Source of the DNA: Alcaligenes ammonioxydans
Lineage (GTDB): Bacteria; Pseudomonadota; Gammaproteobacteria; Burkholderiales; Burkholderiaceae_B
Assembly: GCF_019343455.1 (NCBI RefSeq)
Contig: NZ_CP049362.1
Coordinates: forward strand, 868,001-932,000
DNA length: 64,000 nt
Direction: 5' to 3'
Notes under the pieces: model-generated
Told to the model about the DNA's origin: nothing
Databases searched by the model: none
The model's input: the letters and a program-made list of their open reading frames with translations, nothing else
Shown: in pieces, positions 26,457 through 36,778 of the stretch
Position numbering within the stretch: the first letter of the stretch is position 1
How the letters are laid out: every line of letters begins with the position of its first letter
Program-made: the position numbers and the translations under genes

Positions 26457-27154
26457 GCCTGACGGTACAGATTCAACGCAGCGTGTTCAGCGAGGCGCGC
26501 CGCTTCGAGCTGAATATACAGATTCAGACCGAAGCCCGTCATATCGCCCTTTATGGGCCTTCGGGTTCGGGCAAGTCTTTGACGGTGCAAAGTGTGGCCG
26601 GTTTGTTGCGCCCTGAGCGTGGCCGCATCCAGATTGACGGGCAGCTTTATTTCGATTCCGAGGCAGGCATCAATCTGAAGCCGCGCGAGCGCCGGGTCGC
26701 TTATCTGTTTCAGGATTATGGTCTGTTTCCGCACCTGACTGCTGCACAAAATATCTGCTTTGGCCTGAACAAGGGTTTGTTCAATCGCTCTGTACGGACC
26801 CTGCCCGCCGCCGCCCAGCGATGGGTCGAAGCGTTTGAGCTGGAGTCGGTGCTTGGCAGCTACCCGGCCCAGTTATCAGGCGGGCAAAAGCAACGCTGTG
26901 CCTTGGCACGGGCCCTGGCGCTTGAACCGCGGTTACTGTTGCTGGATGAGCCTTTGGCTGCGCTGGATCAGGACTTGCGCAGCCGTTTGCGCGCCGAGCT
27001 GGCCCAGTTGCAAAAGCAGATTGATATTCCTACCATCCTGATTACCCATGACCCCGAGGATGCCCGGGTGCTGGTCGAGGAGGTCTATCGCATTCGGGAT
27101 GGGCGCGTCCTGGAGTGCTGTGCCAGCGCGGACTTGAGCGCGCTTACAGCGTAG
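26453..27154 (+). CDS. modC: Molybdate ABC transporter ATPase ModC, short form without TOBE domain
   Basis: 233 residues; E. coli ModC is about 350 because it has a C-terminal TOBE (Mop) domain that is absent here. The nucleotide-binding domain is complete: Walker A GPSGSGKS, Q-loop YLFQDYGLFPHL, signature LSGGQKQRCALARAL, Walker B LLLLDEP, D-loop, and switch His in ITHDPEDA. Its stop codon lies inside the 3' end of modE on the other strand (11-base convergent overlap). Short ModC forms are known in other bacteria, so this is probably functional. Confidence 0.94.
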   Translation: MSLTVQIQRSVFSEARRFELNIQIQTEARHIALYGPSGSGKSLTVQSVAGLLRPERGRIQIDGQLYFDSEAGINLKPRERRVAYLFQDYGLFPHLTAAQNICFGLNKGLFNRSVRTLPAAAQRWVEAFELESVLGSYPAQLSGGQKQRCALARALALEPRLLLLDEPLAALDQDLRSRLRAELAQLQKQIDIPTILITHDPEDARVLVEEVYRIRDGRVLECCASADLSALTA

Positions 27155-27956
27155 CAATCATCACACTGGACGCTTTGAACAGGGCATAGGCTGCCTGGCC
27201 TGCTTTCAGTTGTAGATGCTCGGTGCTGTCCAGCGTGATGCTGGCAGTGACTGTCAGGCCCTGTGGCAGCTCCAGGCGGACTTCGGCATTGACCGCACCG
27301 TTAATGACATCCGTAATCGTGCCAGGCAACTGATTGCGTGCGGAGAGCGTGCTGCGTGTGTCACTGGTCCCAATCATGATCGAAGACGATTTCAGAAAGG
27401 CCAGCACTTTCTGTCCTTCGCGCAAGCCCAGGTTCTCAGTGCTTTCATGGGTGATGGAGGCCACAACCGTTTGGCCCTGGCCAATGTCCACATGAATTTC
27501 ATCGTTGACGGCACCGGCCTTGATCGTGGTGACGATGCCGGGAAGCTGGTTGCGAGCCGAGGTTTGCATAATCATGGTTTGGAGTAACTCCATCTGAGTG
27601 GCTACGGTAGGCATCAAACGGCCAATACGGTTCATGAAGCGCTGGTGCAGCCGGTCATAGGTCTGATAGAGCTCCAGCAGTTCTTCGGCTTTTGGGGTCA
27701 GGGTGGCACCGCCGCCGCGATGGCCTCCGGTGCTGCGCAGCACCAGGGGTTCGCCCGCCATATTGTTCATGATGTCGATGGCGTCCCAGGCCGCCTTGTA
27801 GCTGATGCCAATATGGCGAGCCGCGGCAGAGATCGAGCCTTGCTCAGCAATGGCAGCCAGCAAAGCCATGCGGCGTGCGCTGCCCCAGGTATGGTCGCCA
27901 GTACGCAGCGACAAGCTGCCGGTTAATTCAGTGTTGGGGGTGTTTGAGCTAGACAT
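27144..27956 (-). CDS. modE: Molybdate-responsive transcriptional regulator ModE
   Basis: 270 residues from the ATG at 27956. The frame stays open far upstream, but that extension is antisense to the next gene and has no meaning. Winged helix-turn-helix at ~20-90 (WGSARRMALLAAIAEQGSISAAARHIGISYKAAWDAIDIMNN), then two tandem TOBE domains (~130-195 and ~200-268; both start SARNQLPG and contain STE-L-L-GQ). Binds molybdate and represses modABC. Here ModE faces modABC convergently rather than heading the operon. Confidence 0.96.
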   Translation of the reverse strand: MSSSNTPNTELTGSLSLRTGDHTWGSARRMALLAAIAEQGSISAAARHIGISYKAAWDAIDIMNNMAGEPLVLRSTGGHRGGGATLTPKAEELLELYQTYDRLHQRFMNRIGRLMPTVATQMELLQTMIMQTSARNQLPGIVTTIKAGAVNDEIHVDIGQGQTVVASITHESTENLGLREGQKVLAFLKSSSIMIGTSDTRSTLSARNQLPGTITDVINGAVNAEVRLELPQGLTVTASITLDSTEHLQLKAGQAAYALFKASSVMIATL

Positions 27957-28064
27957 GGTGCTAAGTGTAAGTGCGGGAACCAACAAGTGATAGAGCGTCG
28001 GTACAATGGCCCGGTCAGCGCTGCTTGCTGTTCTGTTTTCTTGCAACCTTAACTGGTTTTTTCT

Positions 28065-30713
28065 ATGTACGACACCCCTGCCGTTTCCCTGGCTCATTTG
28101 CAGACGCTTAACAGTGCACAGACGATTGTTTTGACGGTGAACAAGCGTTATGCGCGTCGCCTGCTCGGGCACCTGTCGGCTCGTCTGGCCGGTGCCGGGG
28201 GAACAGTGGCGGTACCGGAAATTGTGCCCCTGGGCGCCTGGCTGGCACAGGCCAGTGATCAGCTGTGTTTTTCCGAACAGTGGCAGCCTGCGGCGCACCA
28301 GATGGATCGCTTCGCTGCCTTGCAGCGATGGGAGCACAGCATCGAGCAGTGCGAGGAAGAGGGCTATTTTCTGGATGTGGGCCAGGCAGCGCGGCTGGCG
28401 TGCGAGGCCGACACCTTGCTGGATGAATGGAATATCGAGCTCAAGCCCGGCGAAGCCAGTGTGGACTTCGAACGCTTCATGCAGTGGCGCGCTCACTATC
28501 GGCAAAGCCTGGCGCAGGCGGATCTGGATGACGCCAATCTGGCTGCGCAACGCGTCTTGGCCGCCGTGCAGGCCGGCGCCTTGCATATTCGTCATCGCCA
28601 TATGGTGCTGCACGGTTTTCACGAGTACTCGCCGCGTCTGCAAAGTCTGTTGAGCGGTTTGCAGCAATTGGGGGTCGAGATTTTGCGCCTGGAGCATGAA
28701 GAGCCTGTGGCCACGGAGGTCCATCGGGTGCAGGCGCAGGATGCGGATACCGAATGGCGTCTGGCGGTCCAGTGGGCGCGGCGCCAATTGGACGAGGACC
28801 CCAGTCGCACCGTGGCGATTGTGGCAGCGCAGCTGGAAACACAATTGCCACTGGTGCACAGGCTCTTGCGGCAGGCCATGCACACGGATCAGGGGGCCTT
28901 GCCCTATAACGTGGCCGCGGCCCGCTCCCTGGCCGATTGGCCGGTGGTGGCCGCGGCCCTGGCCTGGCTGCAAGCCTTGTTTACCCTGGCGACCCGGGGA
29001 CAGGCGGAACCGGCGCTGCTCGGACAGGCGTTGCGTCTGGGCGCCTGTCAGGCGGAACAGTCCGAAGCGGGTGGCCGCGCCCGTATTGACAAGGCGTGGC
29101 GTGACAATCGCGTCACCCAGGTCAGTCGCACAGAGTTCGCTGACATGCTCAGCTTTCATACGCCCGAGCTGGCCCTGGCCTGGAACCGGGCCATGGATCG
29201 CTTTGCAGCGGTGTCCAGCGGCGCTCAAGGAGTGGATACCTGGGCCTCAATCATGCGTCAGTGTTTGGAAGCCCTGGGCTTTCCAGGAACCTCGATGCTG
29301 GATAGTGCTCAGTTCCAGACCTTGGAGGCTCTGGAGGCCTTGCTGCTGCAACTGGCGCAACAGGCACCTGTCCTGGGGTGTGTCAGTCCTCTGAAGGCGC
29401 AAAGCACGCTGGCCCGTATGGCCCGGGAAAATTTGTTTCAGCCGCAGCGCGACCCGCGCTCCCGACTGGACGTACTGGGTTTTCTGGAAGCAGAGGGCGG
29501 GCGTTGGGACGCTGTGTGGGTGCTGGGCCTGACCGACGATATTTTGCCTGCCGCCGTCAAACCGAATCCCTTGATTCCGGCTCAGGTTCTGCGTCGTGTA
29601 CAAGCCCCCCGCAGTACGCCCGAGCGTGAGCTGGAGTGGGCTCGCTGGATATTGAGTGCATTGCTGCGCTGCGGAAAACAGGTGTTGTTAAGTGCCCCTT
29701 TGCATCAAGGTGAGCAGGCGCTGCGGCCCAGCCCCTTGATTATGCAGTGGCCCGTGCTGGACATGCCCTGGGCGGTGCAGGCAGGGTCCGCAGCCGCTCA
29801 AGAAGCGCTGCTCGACGAACAGGGGCCAGGCCTGCAACAGGAAGAACGCATACGGGGCGGGATCAGTGTGTTGGATACGCAGGCCCGCAATCCCTTATGG
29901 GCGTTTGTGAAGTTCCGTCTGCATGGACAGGCACTGCCGGATTACGCCCGTGTGGGCGATATGAATACACGCGGCATGTTTCTGCACCGTGCCGTTGAAT
30001 TGTTTTGGCTGCGCGTGAAAGATCAGGACTGTTTGCATGAACTGATGGGCGGGGGGTCACTGCAGGACGTGGTGCAATCGTGCATCGATCAGGCCGCCCA
30101 GGAAGAACTGGCAGATTACGGTCCGGTACTGCGCAGTCTGGAGATGGAGCGCGGCCGTGCAGTCTTGTGCGAGTACGCGCATCAGGAAGCTCAGCGCCCC
30201 CCATTTGCGTTGGGCGCGACGGAGCACGAGTTGCGGTGGAGTCGGGGTCTGCTGAGCCTGAACCTGCGTCTGGACCGTCTGGATGATCTGGTCGGGGGTG
30301 AGCAGTTGCTGCTGGATTACAAAACCGGCATAGGCGAGCTGAGGCCGGACAAGGACTGGCTGCGGCCCAGACCAGTGAATCTGCAATTGCCGTTTTATGC
30401 CGCGGCTCTGCAAGACGAGGGGCGCACGGTCAGTGGGCTGGCTTTTGTGCGTCTGCACGCTCGTCAGGTAGGCTTGAGCGGCTTGGCTGCGCCCGGCATG
30501 GATATTGACGGCCTGACCGAACTGGAAAGCGCGCAGCAATGGACGGCGCAGATTGCACAGTGGAAGCAGGCGGTCGAAGGACTGGCTGATGAGTTCCTGC
30601 AAGGGCAGGCTGCCAATCGAATCTGGAACCGCAACGATTTGCTGTATTGCGATGTTCTGCCTTTTTTACGCTTGTTTCAGGAAGACCTCCAGGATAATGG
30701 AGGCGAGGTGTGA
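28065..30713 (+). CDS. addB: AddB-like PD-(D/E)XK nuclease of recombination repair
   Basis: 882 residues, the length of the proteobacterial 'probable DNA repair protein' family related to AddB/RecC. The N-terminal region resembles an inactivated UvrD-like helicase (early LTVNKRYARRLLGHL), with no intact Walker A. The C-terminal ~170 residues carry a RecB-type nuclease: GMFLHRAVELFW, EHELRWSRG, LNLRLDRLDDL and LLLDYKTGIGEL, giving His, Asp and Glu/Lys metal ligands. No iron-sulfur Cys cluster is apparent, unlike Bacillus AddB. Works with the next gene in processing double-strand ends. The two open reading frames overlap by one base. Confidence 0.92.
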   Translation: MYDTPAVSLAHLQTLNSAQTIVLTVNKRYARRLLGHLSARLAGAGGTVAVPEIVPLGAWLAQASDQLCFSEQWQPAAHQMDRFAALQRWEHSIEQCEEEGYFLDVGQAARLACEADTLLDEWNIELKPGEASVDFERFMQWRAHYRQSLAQADLDDANLAAQRVLAAVQAGALHIRHRHMVLHGFHEYSPRLQSLLSGLQQLGVEILRLEHEEPVATEVHRVQAQDADTEWRLAVQWARRQLDEDPSRTVAIVAAQLETQLPLVHRLLRQAMHTDQGALPYNVAAARSLADWPVVAAALAWLQALFTLATRGQAEPALLGQALRLGACQAEQSEAGGRARIDKAWRDNRVTQVSRTEFADMLSFHTPELALAWNRAMDRFAAVSSGAQGVDTWASIMRQCLEALGFPGTSMLDSAQFQTLEALEALLLQLAQQAPVLGCVSPLKAQSTLARMARENLFQPQRDPRSRLDVLGFLEAEGGRWDAVWVLGLTDDILPAAVKPNPLIPAQVLRRVQAPRSTPERELEWARWILSALLRCGKQVLLSAPLHQGEQALRPSPLIMQWPVLDMPWAVQAGSAAAQEALLDEQGPGLQQEERIRGGISVLDTQARNPLWAFVKFRLHGQALPDYARVGDMNTRGMFLHRAVELFWLRVKDQDCLHELMGGGSLQDVVQSCIDQAAQEELADYGPVLRSLEMERGRAVLCEYAHQEAQRPPFALGATEHELRWSRGLLSLNLRLDRLDDLVGGEQLLLDYKTGIGELRPDKDWLRPRPVNLQLPFYAAALQDEGRTVSGLAFVRLHARQVGLSGLAAPGMDIDGLTELESAQQWTAQIAQWKQAVEGLADEFLQGQAANRIWNRNDLLYCDVLPFLRLFQEDLQDNGGEV

Positions 30714-33700
30714 TGCTGACAGTCCCTAGCGATAGTGCCGCCCGAGCCCGGGCCCTGGACCCCGACTCCTCTTTTCTGGTGCAGGCCCCGGCCGGTTCGG
30801 GCAAGACGGAGTTGCTGACCGACCGGATTCTGGCTTTGCTGGCGCGTGTGCAGCGGCCAGAAGAAATCGTGGCGATTACCTTTACCCGCAAAGCCGCTGC
30901 TGAAATGCATGCGCGCGTGCTGGAGAAGCTGGCCGCAGCCCATCAGGAACGACCGTCCGAGCCCTACCGGGTACGCAGTTGGGAACTGGCGCGTGCCGCC
31001 ATGCAGCGCAATCAGGAGCAGCAATGGGATTTGCTCGCGTATCCGGCGCGTTTAAGCATTCGCACCATCGACTCACTGTGTGCTCATCTGGTGCGCGCCA
31101 TGCCCTGGATTACGGGGCTGGGCGGCGTGCCGGCCATCACGGACAAGGCCCAAGAGCATTACGAAGCAGCCGCCTGGGCCACGCTTGAAATGGCTGAGAG
31201 CGTGCCCAGCGTGGCCCGTTTCCTGGAACATATGGATGTGAATCTGCTGCAGGCGCAAGCCTTGTTGGCGAGCATGTTGGCCAGCCGGGATCAGTGGCTG
31301 CCGGCCGTAGGGCAGGGTGGCGATGTGGCCTTTTTGCAGGACAGCTTGCGCGAAGTGGTGGAGCAGCAGTTGCAGCAGTTAAGCGACGCTTTGCCGCCGG
31401 GCTGGGCGCAGACACTGGCACCTGTGGCCTGCTTTGCAGCCTCGAATCTGGAGGCGGGCGATGTGTTGGCCCTGGCCGATTGGCAAGGCGATCCGCTGGC
31501 CCCGGTCATGGAGGACGTGCCGCGCTGGCGGGGATTGGCTGCCTTGTTGCTGACCGAGACGGGGAGCTTGCGCAAAAGCCTGACAGTGCGCAACGGCTTC
31601 CCACCCAAAACCGCACAAAAAGAAATCCTGACGGAATGGTTGGGCAATTGTCTGGGCACCGAACCCTGGATAGCCCGTTTGGCCAGTGCGCGGCTTTTGC
31701 CCGAACAGTATTCTGCTCAACAGCAAGAGGTTCTTGCCAATCTGATACAGGTCCTGTGGTTGGCTGCGGCGCAGTTGAAACTGCGTTTTGCGGAAAAAGC
31801 TGAGGTCGATTTCACCGAAATTGCGCAACGTGCCTTGCAAGCCCTGGGCGACGCCGACGAGCCGGGCGAGCTGCTGTTGCGGATGGACCGATCCATACGT
31901 CATTTGCTGGTGGACGAGTTTCAGGACACCAGCCAGTCCCAGGTACAGTTGCTGGAGCGTCTGACCAGTGGCTGGGAGCCGGGCGACGGACGCAGCCTGT
32001 TTCTGGTGGGCGATCCCATGCAGTCCATTTACCGTTTCCGCAAAGCGGAAGTCGGTTTGTTCCTGCAAGTCTGGCAAGCTCGACGACTGGGCGAGGTTGA
32101 GCTGGAACCACTGAATCTGAGCAACAACTTCCGTTCGCATCCGCGCTTGGTGGAATGGGTGAACCAGGTGGGGGCGCAACTGTTTCCGGCTCGCCCCGAC
32201 CCGGATTTGGGGATGGTCACTTACGAACACTCGACGGCTTTCAAACCTGATATACCCGAGTGGGCTGTGCATTTTCACCCCTGCTGGCACTTTCGCGTTG
32301 CGCGGGGTGAGGATGCCATGCCGTCTCAGCAGGCGGCTCAAGAGCGTGCGGTACAAGAGGCCGTTCAGTGTGCCGCGCAGGCCCTGGAACGCTACCAGGA
32401 TAGCGAGCATCCGGTGGCCATTTTGGTGCGGGCACGCTCACATTTGCACGGCCTGGTGCGCAAGCTGGGGGAGCAGGGCATTCCCTGTCGTGCCGTGGAG
32501 CTGGAGCCTTTGCAACAGCGCCCCGTGGTGGCGGACCTGGTGCAATTGGTGCGTGCCTTGGCACATCCGGCCGATCGCCTGGCCTGGCTATCCGTCTTGC
32601 GCTCGCCGCTGATCGGCTTGCGTCTGGAGAGTTTGCATCGCCTGTGTGCGCTGTATCCCACGCAGACCTTGGCAGAGCTGAGTTCTGGCCTCAGTGCCAG
32701 CCCCGTCATGCACGGTGAGCTCCAGCAGGCCCAGGCGCAAACGGGTCGACAGGAGCTCCCATCTGACGGCGGTAACGCTGTTACTGCCCGCCCGGAGCGT
32801 TTTTCTCATCCTTCACGTTTTCAGGACTGGGACGCGGACGAGCGTGCGCGTCTTTTATTTGCCTGCCAGATCTTGCTGGACAGGGGCAATCGCAGTGGCT
32901 TGATGCCCTTTGCGGCTTGGGTGCAGGAATGCTGGACGCGTCTGGGCGGGCCGCAAGTCTATCCAAGTCTGGCCGATCAGGCCGACGCTGAGCAAGTGTT
33001 GCGTTTGCTGGAAGAGCTGTGCCCTTATGGCCCGCCCGATCAGCAGCAGTTTCAGGCCCGTGTCGAGTCGTTGTACGCCACCCCACAAGGCACGGGTAAG
33101 GCAGTGGAGGTGATGACGATTCACAAATCCAAGGGTCTGGAGTTTGAAACAGTGATCTTGTTTGGGCTGCACAAGCAGTCGGCCAACGATTCCGAACCCT
33201 TGATTCGCCTCGAACACAGTGCCGACCGTCTGATCTTGGGGCCTATCAGCCACAAGGGCAGCGAGCAGCGCGATCCCGTGTCTCAATTTCTGGCCGCGCG
33301 AGAGCGTATACGGGCCGAGCAGGAAAGTCATCGCCTCCTGTATGTGGCGCTGACACGCGCCCGTCAAGAGCTGCATTTATTTGGTGAGCTGAGCATTACC
33401 CAGGACAAGGGGCTGCGTGAACCGGATGGCCGCTCTTTGCTCAGTCGCCTCTGGCCTGTGCTGCAGCAGCCGCAGGCTCCTGTGTGGCAAGCCGAGCAGG
33501 GCAGCCAGCACGAGGAGCCCGGGCAAGGCCCTGCTGCACTCTTGCAGCGTGTGGTGAGCCTGCCCGCCGCGCCGCCCGAGCAGTTGCAGACTGCCAGTTC
33601 GTCATATCAAAGCTGGCAGTGGTCTCTGGATACGACTCATGAAAAAGCCATTGGTACGGTTGCCCACGACTGGCTGGAAAAGCTGGGCCGTGAAGGTCTG

Positions 33701-34138
33701 GACCCGTGGCCGGTAGAACGTTTGCAGCAAAGCCGCACAGTGATGCGTCGGCAGTTGTTGCGGGCCGGGGTGCCTTCGACCTATCTGGATGAGGCTGCCC
33801 AATCTCTGTTTGAAGCGATTATCGCAACGGTACAAACCGAGCGTGGCCGCTGGTTGCTGGGTGTCAGCCGGGCTTACCGGGAATGGTCCTTGCTGGACGT
33901 CAGTGGCCGGGTGTCGATTATCGACTTGGCCATCTCGCAGGAGGATCACTGGCTGGTGGTGGATTACAAGACCGGGCGACCTGCCGAGCATGAAAGCCTG
34001 GACGATTTCAAGGCCCGGATGCTGGATCGCTATGCACCACAATTGCAGCGTTATTGCGAACAGGTGCAGGCCCTGGACGGGCGTCCCGCGCAGGCTGCGC
34101 TTTATTTCCCGCGGGCTGATCTGTGGCTGCCATATTAA
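30713..34138 (+). CDS. addA: AddA-like UvrD-family helicase/nuclease
   Basis: 1141 residues. SF1A helicase: Walker A APAGSGKTELLTDR, motif Ia ITFTRKAAAEMHAR, Walker B LLVDEFQDTSQ, motif III GDPMQSIYRFRKAE, motif V MTIHKSKGLEF and motif VI LLYVALTRARQEL. The C-terminus holds a RecB-type nuclease: GTVAHDWLE, REWSLL, IIDLAI and DYKTGRP. ATG at 30713 overlaps the addB stop by one base, with GGAGG upstream; a GTG at 30710 is possible. Followed directly by the SRP RNA gene. Confidence 0.94.
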   Translation: MLTVPSDSAARARALDPDSSFLVQAPAGSGKTELLTDRILALLARVQRPEEIVAITFTRKAAAEMHARVLEKLAAAHQERPSEPYRVRSWELARAAMQRNQEQQWDLLAYPARLSIRTIDSLCAHLVRAMPWITGLGGVPAITDKAQEHYEAAAWATLEMAESVPSVARFLEHMDVNLLQAQALLASMLASRDQWLPAVGQGGDVAFLQDSLREVVEQQLQQLSDALPPGWAQTLAPVACFAASNLEAGDVLALADWQGDPLAPVMEDVPRWRGLAALLLTETGSLRKSLTVRNGFPPKTAQKEILTEWLGNCLGTEPWIARLASARLLPEQYSAQQQEVLANLIQVLWLAAAQLKLRFAEKAEVDFTEIAQRALQALGDADEPGELLLRMDRSIRHLLVDEFQDTSQSQVQLLERLTSGWEPGDGRSLFLVGDPMQSIYRFRKAEVGLFLQVWQARRLGEVELEPLNLSNNFRSHPRLVEWVNQVGAQLFPARPDPDLGMVTYEHSTAFKPDIPEWAVHFHPCWHFRVARGEDAMPSQQAAQERAVQEAVQCAAQALERYQDSEHPVAILVRARSHLHGLVRKLGEQGIPCRAVELEPLQQRPVVADLVQLVRALAHPADRLAWLSVLRSPLIGLRLESLHRLCALYPTQTLAELSSGLSASPVMHGELQQAQAQTGRQELPSDGGNAVTARPERFSHPSRFQDWDADERARLLFACQILLDRGNRSGLMPFAAWVQECWTRLGGPQVYPSLADQADAEQVLRLLEELCPYGPPDQQQFQARVESLYATPQGTGKAVEVMTIHKSKGLEFETVILFGLHKQSANDSEPLIRLEHSADRLILGPISHKGSEQRDPVSQFLAARERIRAEQESHRLLYVALTRARQELHLFGELSITQDKGLREPDGRSLLSRLWPVLQQPQAPVWQAEQGSQHEEPGQGPAALLQRVVSLPAAPPEQLQTASSSYQSWQWSLDTTHEKAIGTVAHDWLEKLGREGLDPWPVERLQQSRTVMRRQLLRAGVPSTYLDEAAQSLFEAIIATVQTERGRWLLGVSRAYREWSLLDVSGRVSIIDLAISQEDHWLVVDYKTGRPAEHESLDDFKARMLDRYAPQLQRYCEQVQALDGRPAQAALYFPRADLWLPY

Positions 34139-34153
34139 TGCTACACTACTTGT

Positions 34154-34250
34154 CGGCGGGCCCCTCCGCATGGTTCGGCGGTGAATCTGGTCAGGTCGGG
34201 AACGAAGCAGCCACAGCCGTGCAGAATCAGTGCCGGAGTCAGGCTCGCCA
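34154..34250 (+). ncRNA. ffs: Bacterial signal recognition particle RNA (4.5S)
   Basis: About 97 nt. The outer helix pairs GGCGGGCC (34155-34162) with GGCTCGCC (34242-34249) at every position, one G-U. The conserved SRP54 (Ffh) binding core GGTCAGGTCGGGAACGAAGCAGCC is present with a compensatory GGG/CCx-type change from E. coli, as in other Burkholderiales. Ffh binds this RNA to target nascent membrane proteins. It lies between addA and dnaX. Confidence 0.94.
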
Positions 34251-34367
34251 CTTCATTTGCTTGTCGGGTTACACGCGCCCGGTCTATCTGCTTCCCTTCA
34301 GCACCGAATCCGGTACACTTTTCCTTTCGCTTATTTGTATTGATGGTTCACGCCGTCCGGAATTCGC

Positions 34368-36737
34368 ATGACCTATCTCGTTCTGGCCCGCAAGTGGCGC
34401 CCTCGTTCCTTTGACACCCTGGTGGGTCAGGACCACGTGGTGCGCGCCTTGACCCATGCCCTGGATACCCAGCGCCTGCACCACGCCTGGCTGTTTACGG
34501 GCACACGCGGTGTGGGCAAGACCACCTTGTCGCGCATTCTGGCCAAGTCGCTCAATTGCGAAACCGGCATTACCTCCAAGCCTTGCGGCGTGTGCCGCGC
34601 TTGTACCGAGATTGATGCTGGCCGCTTTATTGATTACGTGGAGCTGGATGCGGCGTCCAACCGGGGCGTGGAAGAGATGACCCAGTTGCTGGAGCAGGCG
34701 GTCTACGCCCCCAGCTCGGGTCGTTACAAGGTCTACATGATTGACGAAGTTCACATGCTGACCGGGCACGCCTTTAACGCCATGCTCAAGACGCTGGAAG
34801 AACCACCTGCGCACGTCAAGTTCATTCTGGCCACGACGGACCCACAAAAAATTCCGGTCACGGTCTTGTCGCGCTGTTTGCAATTTAATCTGAAGCAGAT
34901 GACCGTGCCTGCGATTGTGGGGCATTTGCAGGACATTCTGACTCAAGAGGGCATGCAGTTCGAGCTGCCTGCCTTGCGTTTGCTGGCTCAGGCTGCCGAT
35001 GGGTCCATGCGCGATGCCTTGTCGCTCAGTGATCAGGCCATTGCCTACAGTGCGGGCGACCTTAGCGCTCAGGCTGTACAAGCCATGTTGGGCACGATTG
35101 ATCAACGCCATCTGGCGCAATTGTTGCAAGCGCTGATTGCTTACGATGCGCAGGCCATCCTGGCTGTGGCCGATGATCTGGCATTGCGTGGTTTGTCGTA
35201 TGCCGGGGCTCTGGCTGATCTGGCTACCTTGTTGTCCCGTATCGCCATCGAGCAGCGCATCCCCGGTACCATTTCTGATGATGACCCCTTGGCAGAAGCC
35301 GTGCGGCAATTGGCGCCCATGCTCTCGCCCGATCATGTGCAGCTGTTTTATTCGGTCGCCGTGCACAGCCGTCAGGAATTGTCCCTCGCTCCGGATGAGT
35401 ACGCCGGTTTTGTGATGGCGTGTCTGCGCATGCTGGCCCTGTTGCCCGAGCCTGTGTCGGCGCATGTGCCTCCCCCGGCAGGGCCGTCCGGTGAGGGGGC
35501 TGTTGCGAGCCAGGCTACTTCTGTTTCTGAAACGGGGCCGTCCGCTTCAGGGATGGAGACAGCTTCGGCTGTCTCTGGCGCGGTGGCCGTTTCTGCTGCG
35601 TCGGTACAGCAAGCCACGCAAGGCCTTCAGACAGAAACGCAAACGGCACGAACGACCCATACGTCCGCCGATTCCCAGGCGCGGTCTCATCAACCACAGG
35701 TGTCGGCTTCTGCCGGAACTCCTGCTGCTGATCCCGTCAGTGCTCACGCGGCTCAGTCTGCTCCCGTCGCAGAATCGGTTTCTGCAGACGACGATTTCGT
35801 ACCGGCTTGGGAGGAGATGCCCGGGTCTGCAGCAGCAATGGCCTCTCAGGATTCGGGACTGTCCGCCGCGCAGGATGCTGGTGCTGACGAACAAGGGGTG
35901 ACCAATCAGCCGTCATCCGTTGCGAGCGTCGCGGTAGGTGGTAGTGCAGAGGAGTCCGCCTCCGCCGTGTCAGCTTCCACCGCCCCTGAACCGGGTATAT
36001 CAGTTCAAACAGAGTCCGACGCCGGGCCCTCCAAGGTCCCCGGCAAGAGCGGCGCTCAAGCTTTGATGTCATCGCAGGCGGCCGCCCATGTGCAAGCTGT
36101 GGCACAGCCCCCCGCGCCGGCGTCCTCCCTGCAGGACGGTCTGCAAGAGCCCGCCTGGTTGTCCGAGGGCATGGACGAAGAATTCGAGAATTATCAGCCG
36201 TTGGATATGGACGCGGCTCTTGCCGAAGAAGAGGGCGATGTGCCTTCGGTGTCCATGTCTGATCGCTTCATGCCGGATACCGAGCTGGGCCTGCCGGTGC
36301 CGCACAGTGGCTCGGACAGCCCGCGCGCGGTCCGTTTGGGCGGCATGAAACCGGAAACCTGGCCCGACGTGGCAACCAGCTTGCCCTTGAGTGGCTGGGC
36401 TGCCGAGCTTGCCCGTCAAAGCGAATGGCTGGGGGTGAAAGGGCAGGAAATCCACTTGCGTGCCAAAATCAAGGCCACTGAAGGCAGCCAGGGCAAGGCG
36501 CGTTTGCGCACAGTATTGTCGGAATACTTTTCCCAGTCCATTCAGTTGGTGATCGAATACGGGGATACGGGCGATGCGACCGCGCATGCCGTTGAGCAGG
36601 CCAAGCTGGCCGAGCGCCAGCGACAGGCCGAAGAGCAGGTTGCCCGGGACCCCTTTGTCTTGAGCCTGATCCAGGACTTTGATGCCAGTGTCAAAGCCGG
36701 ATCGATCAAGGCCACTCCTTTGGTTCGGGCCGCCTGA
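34368..36737 (+). CDS. dnaX: DNA polymerase III subunit tau/gamma (DnaX)
   Basis: 789 residues. Clamp-loader ATPase and replisome organiser. Walker [13 protein letters not shown], zinc-type Cys in [16 protein letters not shown], DExx box MIDEVHML, sensor-1 ATTDPQKIP and SRCLQF. Domain III ends near residue 365; residues ~365-620 are low-complexity (Ala, Ser, Gln, Thr rich), then a conserved C-terminal tau region ([16 protein letters not shown]) follows. I saw no A-rich slippery heptamer in the right place, so a shortened gamma would have to arise otherwise. Start ATG 34368. Confidence 0.96.
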   Translation: MTYLVLARKWRPRSFDTLVGQDHVVRALTHALDTQRLHHAWLFTGTRGVGKTTLSRILAKSLNCETGITSKPCGVCRACTEIDAGRFIDYVELDAASNRGVEEMTQLLEQAVYAPSSGRYKVYMIDEVHMLTGHAFNAMLKTLEEPPAHVKFILATTDPQKIPVTVLSRCLQFNLKQMTVPAIVGHLQDILTQEGMQFELPALRLLAQAADGSMRDALSLSDQAIAYSAGDLSAQAVQAMLGTIDQRHLAQLLQALIAYDAQAILAVADDLALRGLSYAGALADLATLLSRIAIEQRIPGTISDDDPLAEAVRQLAPMLSPDHVQLFYSVAVHSRQELSLAPDEYAGFVMACLRMLALLPEPVSAHVPPPAGPSGEGAVASQATSVSETGPSASGMETASAVSGAVAVSAASVQQATQGLQTETQTARTTHTSADSQARSHQPQVSASAGTPAADPVSAHAAQSAPVAESVSADDDFVPAWEEMPGSAAAMASQDSGLSAAQDAGADEQGVTNQPSSVASVAVGGSAEESASAVSASTAPEPGISVQTESDAGPSKVPGKSGAQALMSSQAAAHVQAVAQPPAPASSLQDGLQEPAWLSEGMDEEFENYQPLDMDAALAEEEGDVPSVSMSDRFMPDTELGLPVPHSGSDSPRAVRLGGMKPETWPDVATSLPLSGWAAELARQSEWLGVKGQEIHLRAKIKATEGSQGKARLRTVLSEYFSQSIQLVIEYGDTGDATAHAVEQAKLAERQRQAEEQVARDPFVLSLIQDFDASVKAGSIKATPLVRAA

Positions 36738-36778
36738 AAGGCCCCTTGTCAATTTCTATCAATCAGGAAAACCAAACC

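Noticed and set aside
27957..29228. N-terminal 424-residue extension of the modE frame (total 694 codons)
   Set aside because: It is antisense to the intact addB gene, is rich in His/Gln/Arg typical of reverse-frame shadows, and lacks any domain; ModE length and its ATG at 27956 fit the family.
34845..34855. A6 run in dnaX as the gamma frameshift site
   Set aside because: It lies in the ATPase core near residue 160, far before the position where gamma must end, and lacks the A6G heptamer.
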